Numbered from the stretch's first letter, positions 54,998-64,000 are shown. The stretch is 64,000 bases of DNA from Mycolicibacterium sp. HK-90 (GCF_030486405.1 NZ_CP129613.1:372001-436000), one strand, 5' to 3'. Made by a program: numbers and translations. The notes: generated by a model from the letters alone, not told the origin.

Positions 54998-56392
54998 TCA
55001 GGCGAGTTGGCTCAAGAGTTGGTTGAACGCCTCGGTCATTGAGGGGTGGGTGTAGATCGAGTCCCGCAGGGCCGTGGCACTGATGTCGTGTCGCATGGCC
55101 AGTGCCACGGTGTTGATGACTTCGTGGGAGTCGTAGCTCAGCAGCGCTGCTCCGAGAATGTGGTCGGTACTGGCGTCGACGACCACCTTCATCAAACCTT
55201 CTGCCACACCGACGATCTGGGCTCGTGCCACCGTGGTGAGGGCGCTGACCGCGGCGGTGGCGACCTTGATGGGACGACCGGTGGCGCGGGCCTGGGCCTC
55301 GGTGAGCCCGACCCTGGACAACGGTGGTGTGGTGAAAACCGTGTAGGGGACGGCGACCCGGTCGTCGGTGCTGCGGGTGCCGGAGCCGATGAGTTGGTCG
55401 AGCACGATGCGATGGTCATCGAGGGAGATGTAGGTGAACTGCGGTCCGCCGTTGACGTCGCCGACGGCGAAGATGTGAGGCTGGTTGGTGCGCAGGTGAG
55501 CATCGACGGTGATCGCACCGGCCGCGGTGGTGTGCACTCCGGCTTTGTCCAGGTCCAGCCCCGCCGTCGCGGGAGTGCGTCCGACGGCGACCAATACCGC
55601 GTCCGTGGTGATCGTCCCGGAGGCACTGCCGTGGGTGTAGTGCACCGTCGCCGGGCCTGGCTCGTCGGAGACGTCGGTTACCAGAGAGTCGGTCAGCACG
55701 GTGACGCCGAGCTTGGACAGGAGGAAGCCGACAGCGTCGGCGATGTCGTCGTCCTCGTGAGCCAGGATCCGCGGCCCACGCTCGATCACGGTGACGTGCG
55801 CACCGAATCGGGCGTACATGGCCGCGAATTCCAGTCCGACGTAGCCGCCGCCGATGATGGCGAGGCGTTCGGGTAACTGCGTGGTGGCCAGCAGATCGGT
55901 GCTTGTCATGACCGCCGGGTTGGTGCGCAAGCCGGGAATGTCAGGTATCACCGGCACCGCGCCGGTACCGACGACAATGTGGTCGGCGTGAACCGCTGTG
56001 GTATGCCCGTCCTGATTGTCGACCAGTACGGTGTGCGGATCGGTGAAGCGGGCGCGGCCCGTGAGCACGGTGACCGAGTCCAGGCCGGTGAGCATTGCCA
56101 GGTTGGCAGCCCGCATTCCGGCGGTGAGTTCGTGGGTTGCACGGGCCGCGTGGGTGAACTCGTGGTGAGAGCGGGTCGCCCCCGCCGGCAGCATTTCACC
56201 TTGGTGGACAAATGATTTGGTGGGCACGCAGCCGATGTTGATGCAGGTACCGCCGTACATCTGGGCGGACTGTTCGATCATTACGACCCGCCGGCCTAGC
56301 CGGCCCAGCGTCGCTGCGAGTGTTTTGCCCGCCTTGCCGTAACCGATAACGGCCAGCTCGACATCGAGGGTCTGGTGCGGTGGCGCTGACAT
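54998..56392 (-). CDS. Pyridine nucleotide-disulfide oxidoreductase, RclA-like
   Basis: A 464-residue flavoprotein of the mercuric-reductase/RclA branch. The redox disulfide is in GGTCINIGCVPTK (Cys-x4-Cys), FAD is bound through AVIGYGKAGKTLAATL, and NAD(P)H through AIIGGGYVGLEFAAMY. The interface motif lies near the end (TEAFNQLL; His in SIYTHPSMTEAF). ATG 56392 with GGAGGA upstream is preferred over the longer ORF. RclA reduces Cu(II) during hypochlorous stress in E. coli; a redox-defence role here is inferred. Confidence 0.87.
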   Translation of the reverse strand: MSAPPHQTLDVELAVIGYGKAGKTLAATLGRLGRRVVMIEQSAQMYGGTCINIGCVPTKSFVHQGEMLPAGATRSHHEFTHAARATHELTAGMRAANLAMLTGLDSVTVLTGRARFTDPHTVLVDNQDGHTTAVHADHIVVGTGAVPVIPDIPGLRTNPAVMTSTDLLATTQLPERLAIIGGGYVGLEFAAMYARFGAHVTVIERGPRILAHEDDDIADAVGFLLSKLGVTVLTDSLVTDVSDEPGPATVHYTHGSASGTITTDAVLVAVGRTPATAGLDLDKAGVHTTAAGAITVDAHLRTNQPHIFAVGDVNGGPQFTYISLDDHRIVLDQLIGSGTRSTDDRVAVPYTVFTTPPLSRVGLTEAQARATGRPIKVATAAVSALTTVARAQIVGVAEGLMKVVVDASTDHILGAALLSYDSHEVINTVALAMRHDISATALRDSIYTHPSMTEAFNQLLSQLA

Positions 56393-56494
56393 GACTGGTG
56401 TTCCTCCGTGTGGCGTGTACCGATACGCGCTGCCGGCGGCCGACCCATCCCGGGGACCGGCCACCGTCGGCGCGTAGCGACAAGGTGATTGGGA

Positions 56495-57325
56495 TCAGCG
56501 CTGGTATGCGGAATCGTTGTTCGGCTGGATGCGATGGGCGGCAAGCCATCCCAAGACGTAGTCGGCGATTTCCTGCCAGCCCTGGTCGATCACCAGAGAG
56601 TGTCCGCGGTCGGGGAACTGCTTGAGTTCGGTGACGGCGGTGGAATCCCCGTACATCTTGTAGGCCGCCCGGGTGACCACATCGGGGACGGTGTGGTCTT
56701 TCTGTCCGGAGATCAGCAGCAGCGGACCACGTTTGGTGTTGTCGGTGTCGACCTTGGCCGGGGAATCCTTGTGGAAGTTGGCGAAGGCGGCCTCGAACAG
56801 CGGGCGGCCGGGTGATGGGATCGTCCAGCGGTTGAACAACGCATCGGAGGCTTCCCGGTCGATGGCGTTGCCGAACCCGTAGCGGAACTGTTTCTCCGTC
56901 AGCGACACCGCACGCTTCTTGTTGGCCGGGTTGCTCAAGACCGGGGACCCCGAGCGCAGCTGGGCGAATGGCAGCGGCTTGACGCCCTTGATCTGCGCGG
57001 GGTCGATGGCCACGGCAGCCCGTCCGTAGCCCAGACCGGCAAGTTTCTGGGCGATGAGGCCGCCGAAGGAGTGGCCGATGATGACCGGTGCCTGTGGTTG
57101 GGCGGCGATCAGGGCTGCGTAGTGCTCGGTGACCTGGTCGATTCCGATCCCGGCGACGGCGTCGGCGTTGGCGCGGGCGGCCTGGATGGTGTTGGGTTCG
57201 CCCGGCCAGCCCGGGGCGACCGGGGCATATCCCTTCTGGCTGAACAGATCCACCCAGGGCTGCCAGGAGCTGGCGTGCAGCCAGAGGCCGTGGATGAAGA
57301 CGACGGGGGTGCGGGTGTCGGTCAT
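56495..57325 (-). CDS. Alpha/beta hydrolase
   Basis: A 276-residue hydrolase. The oxyanion segment is VVFIHGLWLHASSW, the nucleophile elbow VIIGHSFGGLIAQ and the C-terminal His in PDRGHSLVID. AAGGAG precedes ATG 57325. It lies just downstream of the LAL regulator and may open an ester or lactone in the pathway that regulator controls. Confidence 0.88.
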   Translation of the reverse strand: MTDTRTPVVFIHGLWLHASSWQPWVDLFSQKGYAPVAPGWPGEPNTIQAARANADAVAGIGIDQVTEHYAALIAAQPQAPVIIGHSFGGLIAQKLAGLGYGRAAVAIDPAQIKGVKPLPFAQLRSGSPVLSNPANKKRAVSLTEKQFRYGFGNAIDREASDALFNRWTIPSPGRPLFEAAFANFHKDSPAKVDTDNTKRGPLLLISGQKDHTVPDVVTRAAYKMYGDSTAVTELKQFPDRGHSLVIDQGWQEIADYVLGWLAAHRIQPNNDSAYQR

Positions 57326-57457
57326 GCGAGTTCTCCTTGGTCGAGACGTCCGCCCGGATTCGTTCCGGGGAGTTCTGTCACGACCTAGATTCGTCGCCGC
57401 AAGAGTTCCTGGGATCGGACGTTTGACCTAATCGCCGAGGACTGCACGACCTAAGCG

Positions 57458-60187
57458 CTACGCGGTGTCGAGGGCTTCGAGGGCTTGACGTAGTCCAGAC
57501 CGCCTGGTGATGCCGAGTTTGGGGAAGACACGGTAGAGGTGGGCGCCGACGGTACGCGGTGAGAGATAGAGCTGTTCGGCGATCTCCTTGTTGCTCAGCC
57601 CGTCAGCAGCCATCTCGGCGATCCGCCGTTCCTGCCCGCTCAGGGTGACCTCGGTGGTGTAGCCGCGGTGCGGGGTGGAGCCGGCGGCCCGCAGTTCGGC
57701 TGCGGTGCGCGCCGCCCACGGCTGGGCGCCCAGCGCCTCGAACGCCTCGGTGGCCGCGGCCAGCTCCGTCTGAGCTCGCCGATAGCGGCGTTGCCGGCGC
57801 AACCACATGCCGTAGGCGAGCCGGATCCGGGCGTGTTCGAAGGGAAACGCCGCCGCAGCGGGATGCGCGATGGCGGTATTGAACAATTCGTCGGCGTCGT
57901 CCTCGTCGGCGACCAGCGCCATCGCGCCGGCCACGGTGAGATCCAGTCGTGGCGAGATGGCAGCGAGATTCAGTCGTAACGCCGCGCCAACATGTTGGCG
58001 CGCGGCGTCGAGCCGGTCGGATCGCACGGCGGCCTCGACCAGGTCGAAGATCGCGCGTAGGGCCTGATGCGAATAGTGCGGGATGTCGCCGGCGGCACTG
58101 ATTGCGGTGGCGGCCGTCCACGCGGCCTCGTAGTCGCCTTCGGTCAGCGCACACAGCAGCGCGATGCGTTTGGCGTAACCCAGATGCAGGCCCAGACGCC
58201 GGGGGCGGGCCCACGCGTCGACGGCGGTGCCCAGTTCGCGGGCGCGTTGGATTTCCCCTTTGGATGCGGCCAGAAGTCCTTCGAACACCAGGAACTGGTG
58301 CTCGAACATTTCGTGGCCGTGCTCGCGGGTCAACGCCAGACCGCGTTGAGCGGTGTGCTCGGCCTCGGCCCACCGGCCACAGTTGATCTGGTCGAGCAGG
58401 GCCAGGTGCTCCATCGTCATCGCGTTGGTCACCGCTCCGTCTCCGCTTTCGCGGGCGGTGTGGTCGCTCATCGCGACGCGGAAGGATTCCAGGGAATCGA
58501 CGTAGTAGGCGCTGACCCCCAACCGCATCAGGTCCCACGGTTCGAGGGTGTCGATGTGCCGTTGGATGTCGTCCAACCGCGCGGTCACGGTCGCGCCGCG
58601 GTACGCCACATCACCCCACGCATCGCGGTAGACAAGGCATTTGGGATCCAGGCGTTCGGCAACGGCATCGATCGCCAGATCGGTCAGTGCCCATTTATCG
58701 GGGTCGGCGCAGTACTGGCTGATCGCCAGCTGGGCATTCACCAGCCGGGTGACGGTGGCGTCGTCGAGGTCATCGGCGGCGGCCAGCGCATCGATCATCC
58801 GCCGGTGCGTGGAGATGACGTCCCCGTTTCGGTACAGCGCCAGATAGGACTGGGTCAGGGCCGCTGCAGCGCGTTCGGCCGGTCCTCCGGTGCCGGCGGG
58901 ACCGGAGTAGTCGGACAGCAGGGACGCCGCATCGTCGAGGCGCGCGGCTTGGGCAGCGACGAACGCCGCTTCCCCGGAAAGGTGGGCCCGACGGCCGGGT
59001 TTCTTGCTCAACTCGGCGGCGCGACGCAGCAGATTGACGGCCGTGCGGGATCCGCCGCGGCGGATCGAGGTGTTGGCCGCGTCTTCCAGGACCGCCGAGA
59101 CCGTGTCGTCGGGATCGATCGTCGCCGCCGACAGGTGCGCGGCGCGGCGGACGATGTCATCGGCGTAGAGACCGGCGAGAAAGGCGTGTGCGGCGCGGCG
59201 CTCGTTGGCAGTGGACATCTGGATGACGGCCGCTCGGACCAGCGGATGCCGGAACACGAGTTCACCGTTCTCGTCGACGCGGAGCAGCCCGTATTCGATG
59301 GCGCCTTCGGCGCCACGCATCCGATAACGCGATGCACCGCCGGTGACCCCCGCCGGAGCGACCGCAGATCCGTCCAGCGCGGCGCGAAGCAGCTCACCGC
59401 GGGCTTGCGTATCCAATTGCACCAGCCGCCCGCCGAAGACACCCTGCAGGCGTTCGGTCAGTGTGATCGCCGGACCGCTGGCATTGGAGATCGCCGGGTG
59501 GCGAGGCAGTTCATCCAAGGCCAACGGATTGCCTGCGGCTTCTTGCAGAATCAGTGCGCGCAACTCGGAGGAGAGATCGGGAAACTGCCTCCGCAGATAG
59601 GCGTCGGCGGTGTCGGTGTCGAAGGCGCCGACGGTGATGCGCGGCCACGGGCCGTCGCCGATCACCGAATGCACTTCGGCTCGGCAGACCGCCAGGAGGC
59701 GGACCCGAGGATCGAGGATTCGCTGTCCGGCGATGGTCACGATGGCCGCGGTGACCTCGTCGAGCCACTGCGCGTCGTCGATCACGACCAGCACGGGATT
59801 GTCGCGGGCGGCGGCCGAGAGCAATTCCAACCAGGCCAGAGCCATCACCAACGGTGGGGCAGGGGAGACGGCATCGCGTCCGATGGCCGGCGCCAGCGCC
59901 GCAGCGCTATGCGGATCGAGGTCGGAGAGCCGGTCCCGAAAAGGCAGCACCAGCTGACTGAGCCCGGTCAGGGCGAACTGCGCCTCGAATTCCACTGCCA
60001 TGGTGGCGAGCACATGCCAACCATCGTTGGCCGCTGTGGCGGCCGCGTGGGCGATCAGCGCTGTCTTACCCACTCCGGCGTCCCCGCGCACCACGGCCGC
60101 ACCGGGGCCGGTCGGCGTGGCCAGGAACGTCGCCAGCTGCGCCAGCTCATCCGATCGTCCCAGCAGCGGCTTGCCCAGATCGGTCAC
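57458..60187 (-). CDS. Large ATP-binding LuxR-family (LAL) regulator
   Basis: A 909-residue regulator. The N-terminal AAA/STAND ATPase has a Walker A in VRGDAGVGKTALI (about residues 35-43) and Walker B in VLVVIDDAQWL (about 130). The middle is a long helical-repeat region. The C-terminal LuxR HTH is LSGQERRIAEMAADGLSNKE ... LSPRTVGAHLYRVFPKLG. LALs bind ATP plus an inducer and activate local genes. Placed between two outward-reading gene arms, it is the likely activator of this cluster. Confidence 0.93.
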   Translation of the reverse strand: MTDLGKPLLGRSDELAQLATFLATPTGPGAAVVRGDAGVGKTALIAHAAATAANDGWHVLATMAVEFEAQFALTGLSQLVLPFRDRLSDLDPHSAAALAPAIGRDAVSPAPPLVMALAWLELLSAAARDNPVLVVIDDAQWLDEVTAAIVTIAGQRILDPRVRLLAVCRAEVHSVIGDGPWPRITVGAFDTDTADAYLRRQFPDLSSELRALILQEAAGNPLALDELPRHPAISNASGPAITLTERLQGVFGGRLVQLDTQARGELLRAALDGSAVAPAGVTGGASRYRMRGAEGAIEYGLLRVDENGELVFRHPLVRAAVIQMSTANERRAAHAFLAGLYADDIVRRAAHLSAATIDPDDTVSAVLEDAANTSIRRGGSRTAVNLLRRAAELSKKPGRRAHLSGEAAFVAAQAARLDDAASLLSDYSGPAGTGGPAERAAAALTQSYLALYRNGDVISTHRRMIDALAAADDLDDATVTRLVNAQLAISQYCADPDKWALTDLAIDAVAERLDPKCLVYRDAWGDVAYRGATVTARLDDIQRHIDTLEPWDLMRLGVSAYYVDSLESFRVAMSDHTARESGDGAVTNAMTMEHLALLDQINCGRWAEAEHTAQRGLALTREHGHEMFEHQFLVFEGLLAASKGEIQRARELGTAVDAWARPRRLGLHLGYAKRIALLCALTEGDYEAAWTAATAISAAGDIPHYSHQALRAIFDLVEAAVRSDRLDAARQHVGAALRLNLAAISPRLDLTVAGAMALVADEDDADELFNTAIAHPAAAAFPFEHARIRLAYGMWLRRQRRYRRAQTELAAATEAFEALGAQPWAARTAAELRAAGSTPHRGYTTEVTLSGQERRIAEMAADGLSNKEIAEQLYLSPRTVGAHLYRVFPKLGITRRSGLRQALEALDTA

Positions 60188-60307
60188 CGATCACTCCCAT
60201 GGGTCAGGCATCGGGCACAGCTTTGAGTCATTTGACCGATCCCGCGCGGTCCTGCGCTGACGACAGTGAGATGCACACCCCCTCACAACACCAGATCGGA
60301 ACAAGAC
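60188..60307. promoter_or_regulatory. Divergent promoter region of the LAL-centred cluster
   Basis: A 120-bp gap between the LAL gene (leftward) and the hydrolase-SDR-SnoaL-NmrA series (rightward). It must hold promoters for both arms. No perfect palindrome was seen, only short repeats. Confidence 0.4.
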
Positions 60308-61177
60308 ATGCCGCACTACCGCAGCATCACCGTCAACGGCCAGGACATCTTCTACCGCGAAGCCGGCGACCCGAGCCTGCCCACCCTGCTTCTGCTGCAC
60401 GGATTCCCGACCAGCTCGCACATGTTTCGTGACCTCATCCCGCTGCTCAGTGATCGCTTTCACATCGTGGCCCCCGATCACCTCGGGTTCGGCTACAGCT
60501 CGATGCCCTCGACCGCGGAATTCACCTACACTTTCGCCGCGCTGGCCGAGCTGACCGAAGCGTTCACCGACGCCCTCGGGCTGAGCCGGTTCGCCGTCTA
60601 CGTACAGGACTACGGCGCACCGATCGCCTGGCGGCTGGCGCTGCGCCGCCCCGACTCCATCACCGCCGTCATCACCCAGAACGGCAACGCCTACACCGCC
60701 GGCCTGATCGACGACTTCTGGACTGCGGTACTGGACTACGCGCAGGATCCCACCCCCGCGCACGAAGCCCCGGTGCGGGCGGCACTGAACCTGGACTCGA
60801 CCAAATGGCAGTACCTGCACGGGGTTGCCGACCCGGCGCTGGTGTCCCCGGATGCCTGGCGGCACGCTCAGGATCGGTTGGATCGGCCCGGCAACGACGA
60901 CATCCAACTGACCCTGTTCCGGGATTACCCGACCAACATCGCCCTCTACCCGCAGGTGCACGCCTGGCTGCGCGAGTACGGCGTACCGGTGTTGGCCGTC
61001 TGGGGTGAGAACGACCCGATCTTCGGCCCCGACGGCGCCCGCGGGTTCGCCGCCGACACCGCCGACTGCGAGGTACATCTCCTGCCCACCGGCCATTTCG
61101 CCCTGGAAACCCACCACGAGGTCATCGCCGGCCTGATCGGCGACTTCCTCGACGAGCGTAAGCACCGGTGGGCTTGA
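60308..61177 (+). CDS. Alpha/beta hydrolase, haloalkane-dehalogenase/epoxide-hydrolase type
   Basis: A 289-residue hydrolase whose nucleophile is Asp, not Ser (YVQDYGAPIAW), which marks the dehalogenase/epoxide hydrolase group. HGFPTSSHMFRDL forms the oxyanion region, WGENDPIFGPDGA carries the acid, and the late His is in LLPTGHFALETH. ATG 60308. It heads the rightward arm of the LAL cluster, 95 bp before the SDR gene. Confidence 0.9.
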   Translation: MPHYRSITVNGQDIFYREAGDPSLPTLLLLHGFPTSSHMFRDLIPLLSDRFHIVAPDHLGFGYSSMPSTAEFTYTFAALAELTEAFTDALGLSRFAVYVQDYGAPIAWRLALRRPDSITAVITQNGNAYTAGLIDDFWTAVLDYAQDPTPAHEAPVRAALNLDSTKWQYLHGVADPALVSPDAWRHAQDRLDRPGNDDIQLTLFRDYPTNIALYPQVHAWLREYGVPVLAVWGENDPIFGPDGARGFAADTADCEVHLLPTGHFALETHHEVIAGLIGDFLDERKHRWA

Positions 61178-61272
61178 TGAAGGCTGCGCACCGGTCCGTC
61201 GCGACCCCGGCCGGGCTCAGCGCAACCCAAGGGGCCGCAACCCCACCACCTCGTGTGAAAGGACTCCACGAA

Positions 61273-61986
61273 ATGTCATCTCCCCAACCCGTCACCGTCA
61301 TCACCGGCGCCTCCCAGGGCATCGGCGCCGACCTCGTCACGGCCTACCGCGCCCGCGGACATCGCGTCGTCGCCAACTCCCGCACCATCGCCGATAGCGC
61401 CGAAACAGACTTCGTCACCGTCGCCGGTGACATTGCCGAGACGGACACCGCCGAGGCCATCGTCTCGACCGCGCTGGAACGTTTCGGCCGGATCGACACC
61501 GTGGTCAACAACGCAGGCATCTTCATCGCCAAGCCGTTCACCGACTACACCGCAGGCGATTTCGCCGCGATGCTAGGTGTCAACCTGGCCGGGTTCTTCC
61601 ACATCACCCAGCGTGCGCTCGCGGTGATGGCTCAACAGGGCTCCGGGCATATCGTCAGCATCACCACCAGCCTGGTCGATCAGCCGCTGGCCGCGGTGCC
61701 CTCGGCGCTGGCTTCACTGACCAAAGGCGGGATCGACGCCGCGACGCGCTCCTTGGCGATCGAATACGCGAGCCGGGGGATCCGCGTCAACGCCGTGTCC
61801 CCGGGCATCATCAAGACACCGATGCATCCCATCGAAACCCACGCGCAGTTGGATTCCCTGCATCCCATGGGGCACATGGGCGAGATCGCCGATGTCGTCG
61901 AGGCGGTGGTCTACCTCGACACCGCCGGATTCATCACCGGTGAAACCCTGCACATCGACGGAGGCCAACATGCCGGGCACTGGTGA
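61273..61986 (+). CDS. Short-chain dehydrogenase-like protein lacking the catalytic Tyr
   Basis: A 237-residue SDR. The cofactor motif TGASQGIG and the NNAGIF motif are intact, and the catalytic Ser lies in VSITTS. The YxxxK motif, however, reads ASLTK within PSALASLTKGG, so Tyr is replaced by Ala. The fold is clear (ATRSLAIEYASRGIRVNAVSPG), but ordinary SDR acid-base chemistry is doubtful. ATG 61273. The SnoaL-like gene overlaps its 3' end by 17 bp. Confidence 0.88.
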   Translation: MSSPQPVTVITGASQGIGADLVTAYRARGHRVVANSRTIADSAETDFVTVAGDIAETDTAEAIVSTALERFGRIDTVVNNAGIFIAKPFTDYTAGDFAAMLGVNLAGFFHITQRALAVMAQQGSGHIVSITTSLVDQPLAAVPSALASLTKGGIDAATRSLAIEYASRGIRVNAVSPGIIKTPMHPIETHAQLDSLHPMGHMGEIADVVEAVVYLDTAGFITGETLHIDGGQHAGHW

Positions 61987-62353
61987 ACACGAAGATCCGG
62001 TGGCAATCGTCAATGACCTGATGCACCAGTGGAAGGCGGGCGTCGACTCCCACGAGCCGGTGCTGGTTGCCGCACTGTTCACCGAAGACGCACTGTTCCA
62101 AGGGCTTCGCCCGGATCCGGTCCACGGCACCGCCGCGATCGTCAATTACTACGCCGGGCAGCCACGTGACCTGCGGGCCGAGTTCGAGCTGCTGACCTGC
62201 CGTCGGCACAGCCCCGGAATGATCGTGGCTTACTTGTCGGTTGACTTTCACACCGGCGACCACAATGTCAGGCCCACCCACCTCACCGTCGTTCTGGTCA
62301 ACGAGCCCAGCGGGTGGCACATCGCGCACTACCACGTCAGCCTCATCCCCTAG
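61970..62353 (+). CDS. SnoaL/NTF2-like small enzyme
   Basis: A 127-residue NTF2-fold protein (VAIVNDLMHQWKAG ... ALFTEDALFQGL ... WHIAHYHVSLIP), the pattern of SnoaL-like polyketide cyclases/isomerases and ketosteroid-isomerase relatives. GAGG precedes ATG 61970, which lies inside the SDR gene's last codons, so the pair is coupled. Confidence 0.85.
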   Translation: MPGTGEHEDPVAIVNDLMHQWKAGVDSHEPVLVAALFTEDALFQGLRPDPVHGTAAIVNYYAGQPRDLRAEFELLTCRRHSPGMIVAYLSVDFHTGDHNVRPTHLTVVLVNEPSGWHIAHYHVSLIP

Positions 62354-62385
62354 CCCCACCCACTACCCAGAAACAGAGACCCACC

Positions 62386-63318
62386 ATGCCCACTACGCCC
62401 ACAGACAGCCCGTCGATTCTCGTCATCGGCACCGGAGAGCTCGGCGCCAGCGTGGTGGCCGCCCTTGCCCACCACGTCAGCGCCCACCCCGGCGCGGCCA
62501 CCATCACCGTGCTGCTGCGACCACCGACGCCCGGGGCCGATCCCGGCCAGGACACCCGCCGTGCGGAATTGACCAACGAAGGCATCGCCATCGAACACGC
62601 CGACATCGCCACCGCGTCGGTGACAGAGCTGGCGGGCATCATGACGCGCTATCACACGGTCATCAGCTGTATCGGCTTCGCGGCCGGAGCCGGCACCCAA
62701 CGCAAGCTGGCGCACGCCGCTCTCACTGCCGGCGTGTCCCGGTATTTCCCGTGGCAGTTCGGTGTCGACTACGACGAAATCGGCCGGGGCAGTGCCCAAC
62801 CCCTGTTCGACGAGCAGCTCGACGTGCGCGACCTGCTGCGCCGCCAACGCGCCACTGAATGGGTCATCGTGTCCACCGGTATGTTCACCAGCTTCCTGTT
62901 CGAACCGGCCTTCGGCGTCGTTGATCTGACCGCAAACACGGTCCACGCCCTTGGGAGCTGGGATAACCAACTCACCCTCACCACTCCGGAAGACATCGGA
63001 GTCCTCACCGCTGACATCGTGTTCGCCGAGCCCCGCATCCGTGACACGGTCGTCTATCTGGCCGGCGACACAATCAGCTACGGCGAACTTGCCGACATCG
63101 TCGACCGGGTGTGTGACACCACCGTCGCTCGCCGGGAATGGAGCACCGAGTTCCTGCGCGACCAACTTGCCGGCGAGCCCGAGAACACGATGCGCAAATA
63201 TCGTGCGGTGTTCGCCCGTCCCACCGGAGTCGCCTGGCCGAAGGCACAGTCTTACAACGCTGTTCGCGGCATTTCCACCACCACCGTGGAGGACTGGGCG
63301 AAGGCAAATCTGGTCTAG
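62386..63318 (+). CDS. NmrA-like NAD(P)-binding protein (isoflavone reductase-like)
   Basis: A 310-residue atypical SDR. It opens with the Rossmann loop VIGTGELGASVVAAL and contains ISCIGFAAGAGTQRKLAHAA and VSRYFPWQFGVDYDEIG, matching the NmrA/isoflavone-reductase family that either reduces aromatic substrates or senses NADP(H). ATG 62386 is 32 bp after the SnoaL-like stop. Confidence 0.88.
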   Translation: MPTTPTDSPSILVIGTGELGASVVAALAHHVSAHPGAATITVLLRPPTPGADPGQDTRRAELTNEGIAIEHADIATASVTELAGIMTRYHTVISCIGFAAGAGTQRKLAHAALTAGVSRYFPWQFGVDYDEIGRGSAQPLFDEQLDVRDLLRRQRATEWVIVSTGMFTSFLFEPAFGVVDLTANTVHALGSWDNQLTLTTPEDIGVLTADIVFAEPRIRDTVVYLAGDTISYGELADIVDRVCDTTVARREWSTEFLRDQLAGEPENTMRKYRAVFARPTGVAWPKAQSYNAVRGISTTTVEDWAKANLV

Positions 63319-63410
63319 ATGAGCAACTGCACCGGCACCGACCCTCTCACTCGGCGAGCCCCACAGCCCGGGGCCTGGCTGTCGAGAATCGGTGCCGGCA
63401 GCCAGTGCCG

Positions 63411-64000
63411 TTACCGCAGCCGCACCAGGGTGCGGCCCCGGTTTCCTCCGTCGTGAATGCGTGCGAGTGCCTCCGGCACTCCGTCCAGATCGACCTCGTC
63501 GGTCGCAAGGTCGTCGAGCAGCGGTGGACGTAGGTCATTGGCCAGACGTGCCCACACCTCACGACGGCGATCGATCGGGCACTGCACGGAATCGATTCCC
63601 AACAAGGAGATTCCGCGCAGAATAAAGGGAAACACCGTGGTGGGCAATGCGGTCCCACCAGTGTTGCCCGATGCCGCGACCGCCGAGCCGTAGCGCATCG
63701 ACGCCAGCACTGCCGCCAGCGTCTGACCGCCAACGTTGTCGATCGCCCCGGCCCATATCTCCTTCTGAAGAGGCCGCGCCGGATCTCCCACGCCCGCGCG
63801 GTCAATGACGCCGCCAGCACCCAAGGAATGCAGCCAGTCGGCGGCGTCAGGTTTGCCCGTGACAGCGGTCACTTGATAGCCCCTAGAAGCAAGGATCGAG
63901 ACCGCAACGCTACCCACACCGCCGGTGGCACCAGTCACCAATACCGGCCCGCGGCCAGGAGTCAACCCGTGTTCTTCAAGCGCGATCACACTCAGTGCCG
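63411..64000 (-). CDS. Zinc-free MDR oxidoreductase, AcuI/YhdH-like (5' truncated by window)
   Basis: The C-terminal ~196 residues of an acrylyl-CoA/quinone oxidoreductase-type MDR protein. The NADP site is VLVTGATGGVGSVAV, with the family DNVGGQTLAAVLASM and TVFPFILRGISLLGIDSV. The reading frame stays open to the right edge (ALS before VIALEEHG), so the start lies outside. It is convergent with the NmrA-like gene, 92 bp apart. Confidence 0.9.
   Translation of the reverse strand, partial: ALSVIALEEHGLTPGRGPVLVTGATGGVGSVAVSILASRGYQVTAVTGKPDAADWLHSLGAGGVIDRAGVGDPARPLQKEIWAGAIDNVGGQTLAAVLASMRYGSAVAASGNTGGTALPTTVFPFILRGISLLGIDSVQCPIDRRREVWARLANDLRPPLLDDLATDEVDLDGVPEALARIHDGGNRGRTLVRLR

Overview
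The window is GC-rich chromosomal DNA from a mycobacterium, most likely a fast grower (Mycolicibacterium) related to M. smegmatis. The evidence is a trehalose-polyphleate-type lipid locus (pks, papA3, mmpL10, a PE-PPE-domain protein, fadD23), a type 1 succinate dehydrogenase operon, and a gene order matching the M. tuberculosis block Rv0247c-Rv0265c (sdh1, nirBD, sirohydrochlorin-chelatase-like, HemD-like regulator, narK, aac(2')-I, pxpC/pxpB, fecB2) with extra genes inserted. Homologue names come from memory of protein families; no search was run. I saw no tRNA, rRNA, insertion sequence, integrase, prophage or CRISPR array.

Layout. 1-9.8 kb: surface glycolipid locus, with a pks (5' part only) divergent from papA3-mmpL10-PE-fadD23, followed by a Gap/Sap-like membrane protein. 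9.8-12 kb: a 2-oxoglutarate oxygenase, a flavin reductase and two small genes. 12-16.3 kb: the sdh1 operon (small protein, membrane anchor, SdhA, SdhB), ending in a 32-bp tandem array of overlapping micro-ORFs and a long hairpin. 16.3-20 kb: a PEP-mutase-family enzyme, a secreted protein, and a DMT exporter divergent from its likely MocR regulator. 20-27.3 kb: nitrite/nitrate assimilation (nirBD, a chelatase probably serving siroheme, a HemD-winged-helix protein, narK). 27.4-32.6 kb: aac(2')-I, then a minus-strand run of 5-oxoprolinase subunits, a queuosine-precursor transporter, an iron-siderophore lipoprotein, a YeiH-type transporter and a coupled 29-residue membrane peptide.

32.8-39.2 kb: two small secreted proteins (one hemophore-like), then a TetR-controlled agmatine module (N-carbamoylputrescine amidase, agmatine deiminase, amidohydrolase, APC permease). 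39.2-46 kb: ohr/ohrR, an alcohol dehydrogenase/Baeyer-Villiger monooxygenase pair, and a serine hydrolase with a TetR sharing an 18-bp operator. 46-52.6 kb: enoyl-CoA hydratase, amidase, an HAD protein lacking its nucleophile, an MFS transporter, an alpha/beta hydrolase and a LysE exporter. 52.7-64 kb: an accessory metabolic cluster built around a large LuxR-type (LAL) regulator, with aldehyde dehydrogenase, HD-domain protein, RclA-like flavoprotein, two alpha/beta hydrolases, an SDR without the catalytic Tyr, a SnoaL-like protein, an NmrA-like protein and a truncated quinone-oxidoreductase-like gene.

The strongest unexplained structures are the micro-ORF array behind sdhB, the small membrane ORF coupled to the YeiH transporter, several perfect palindromes at promoters, and the LAL-regulated cluster at the right end.
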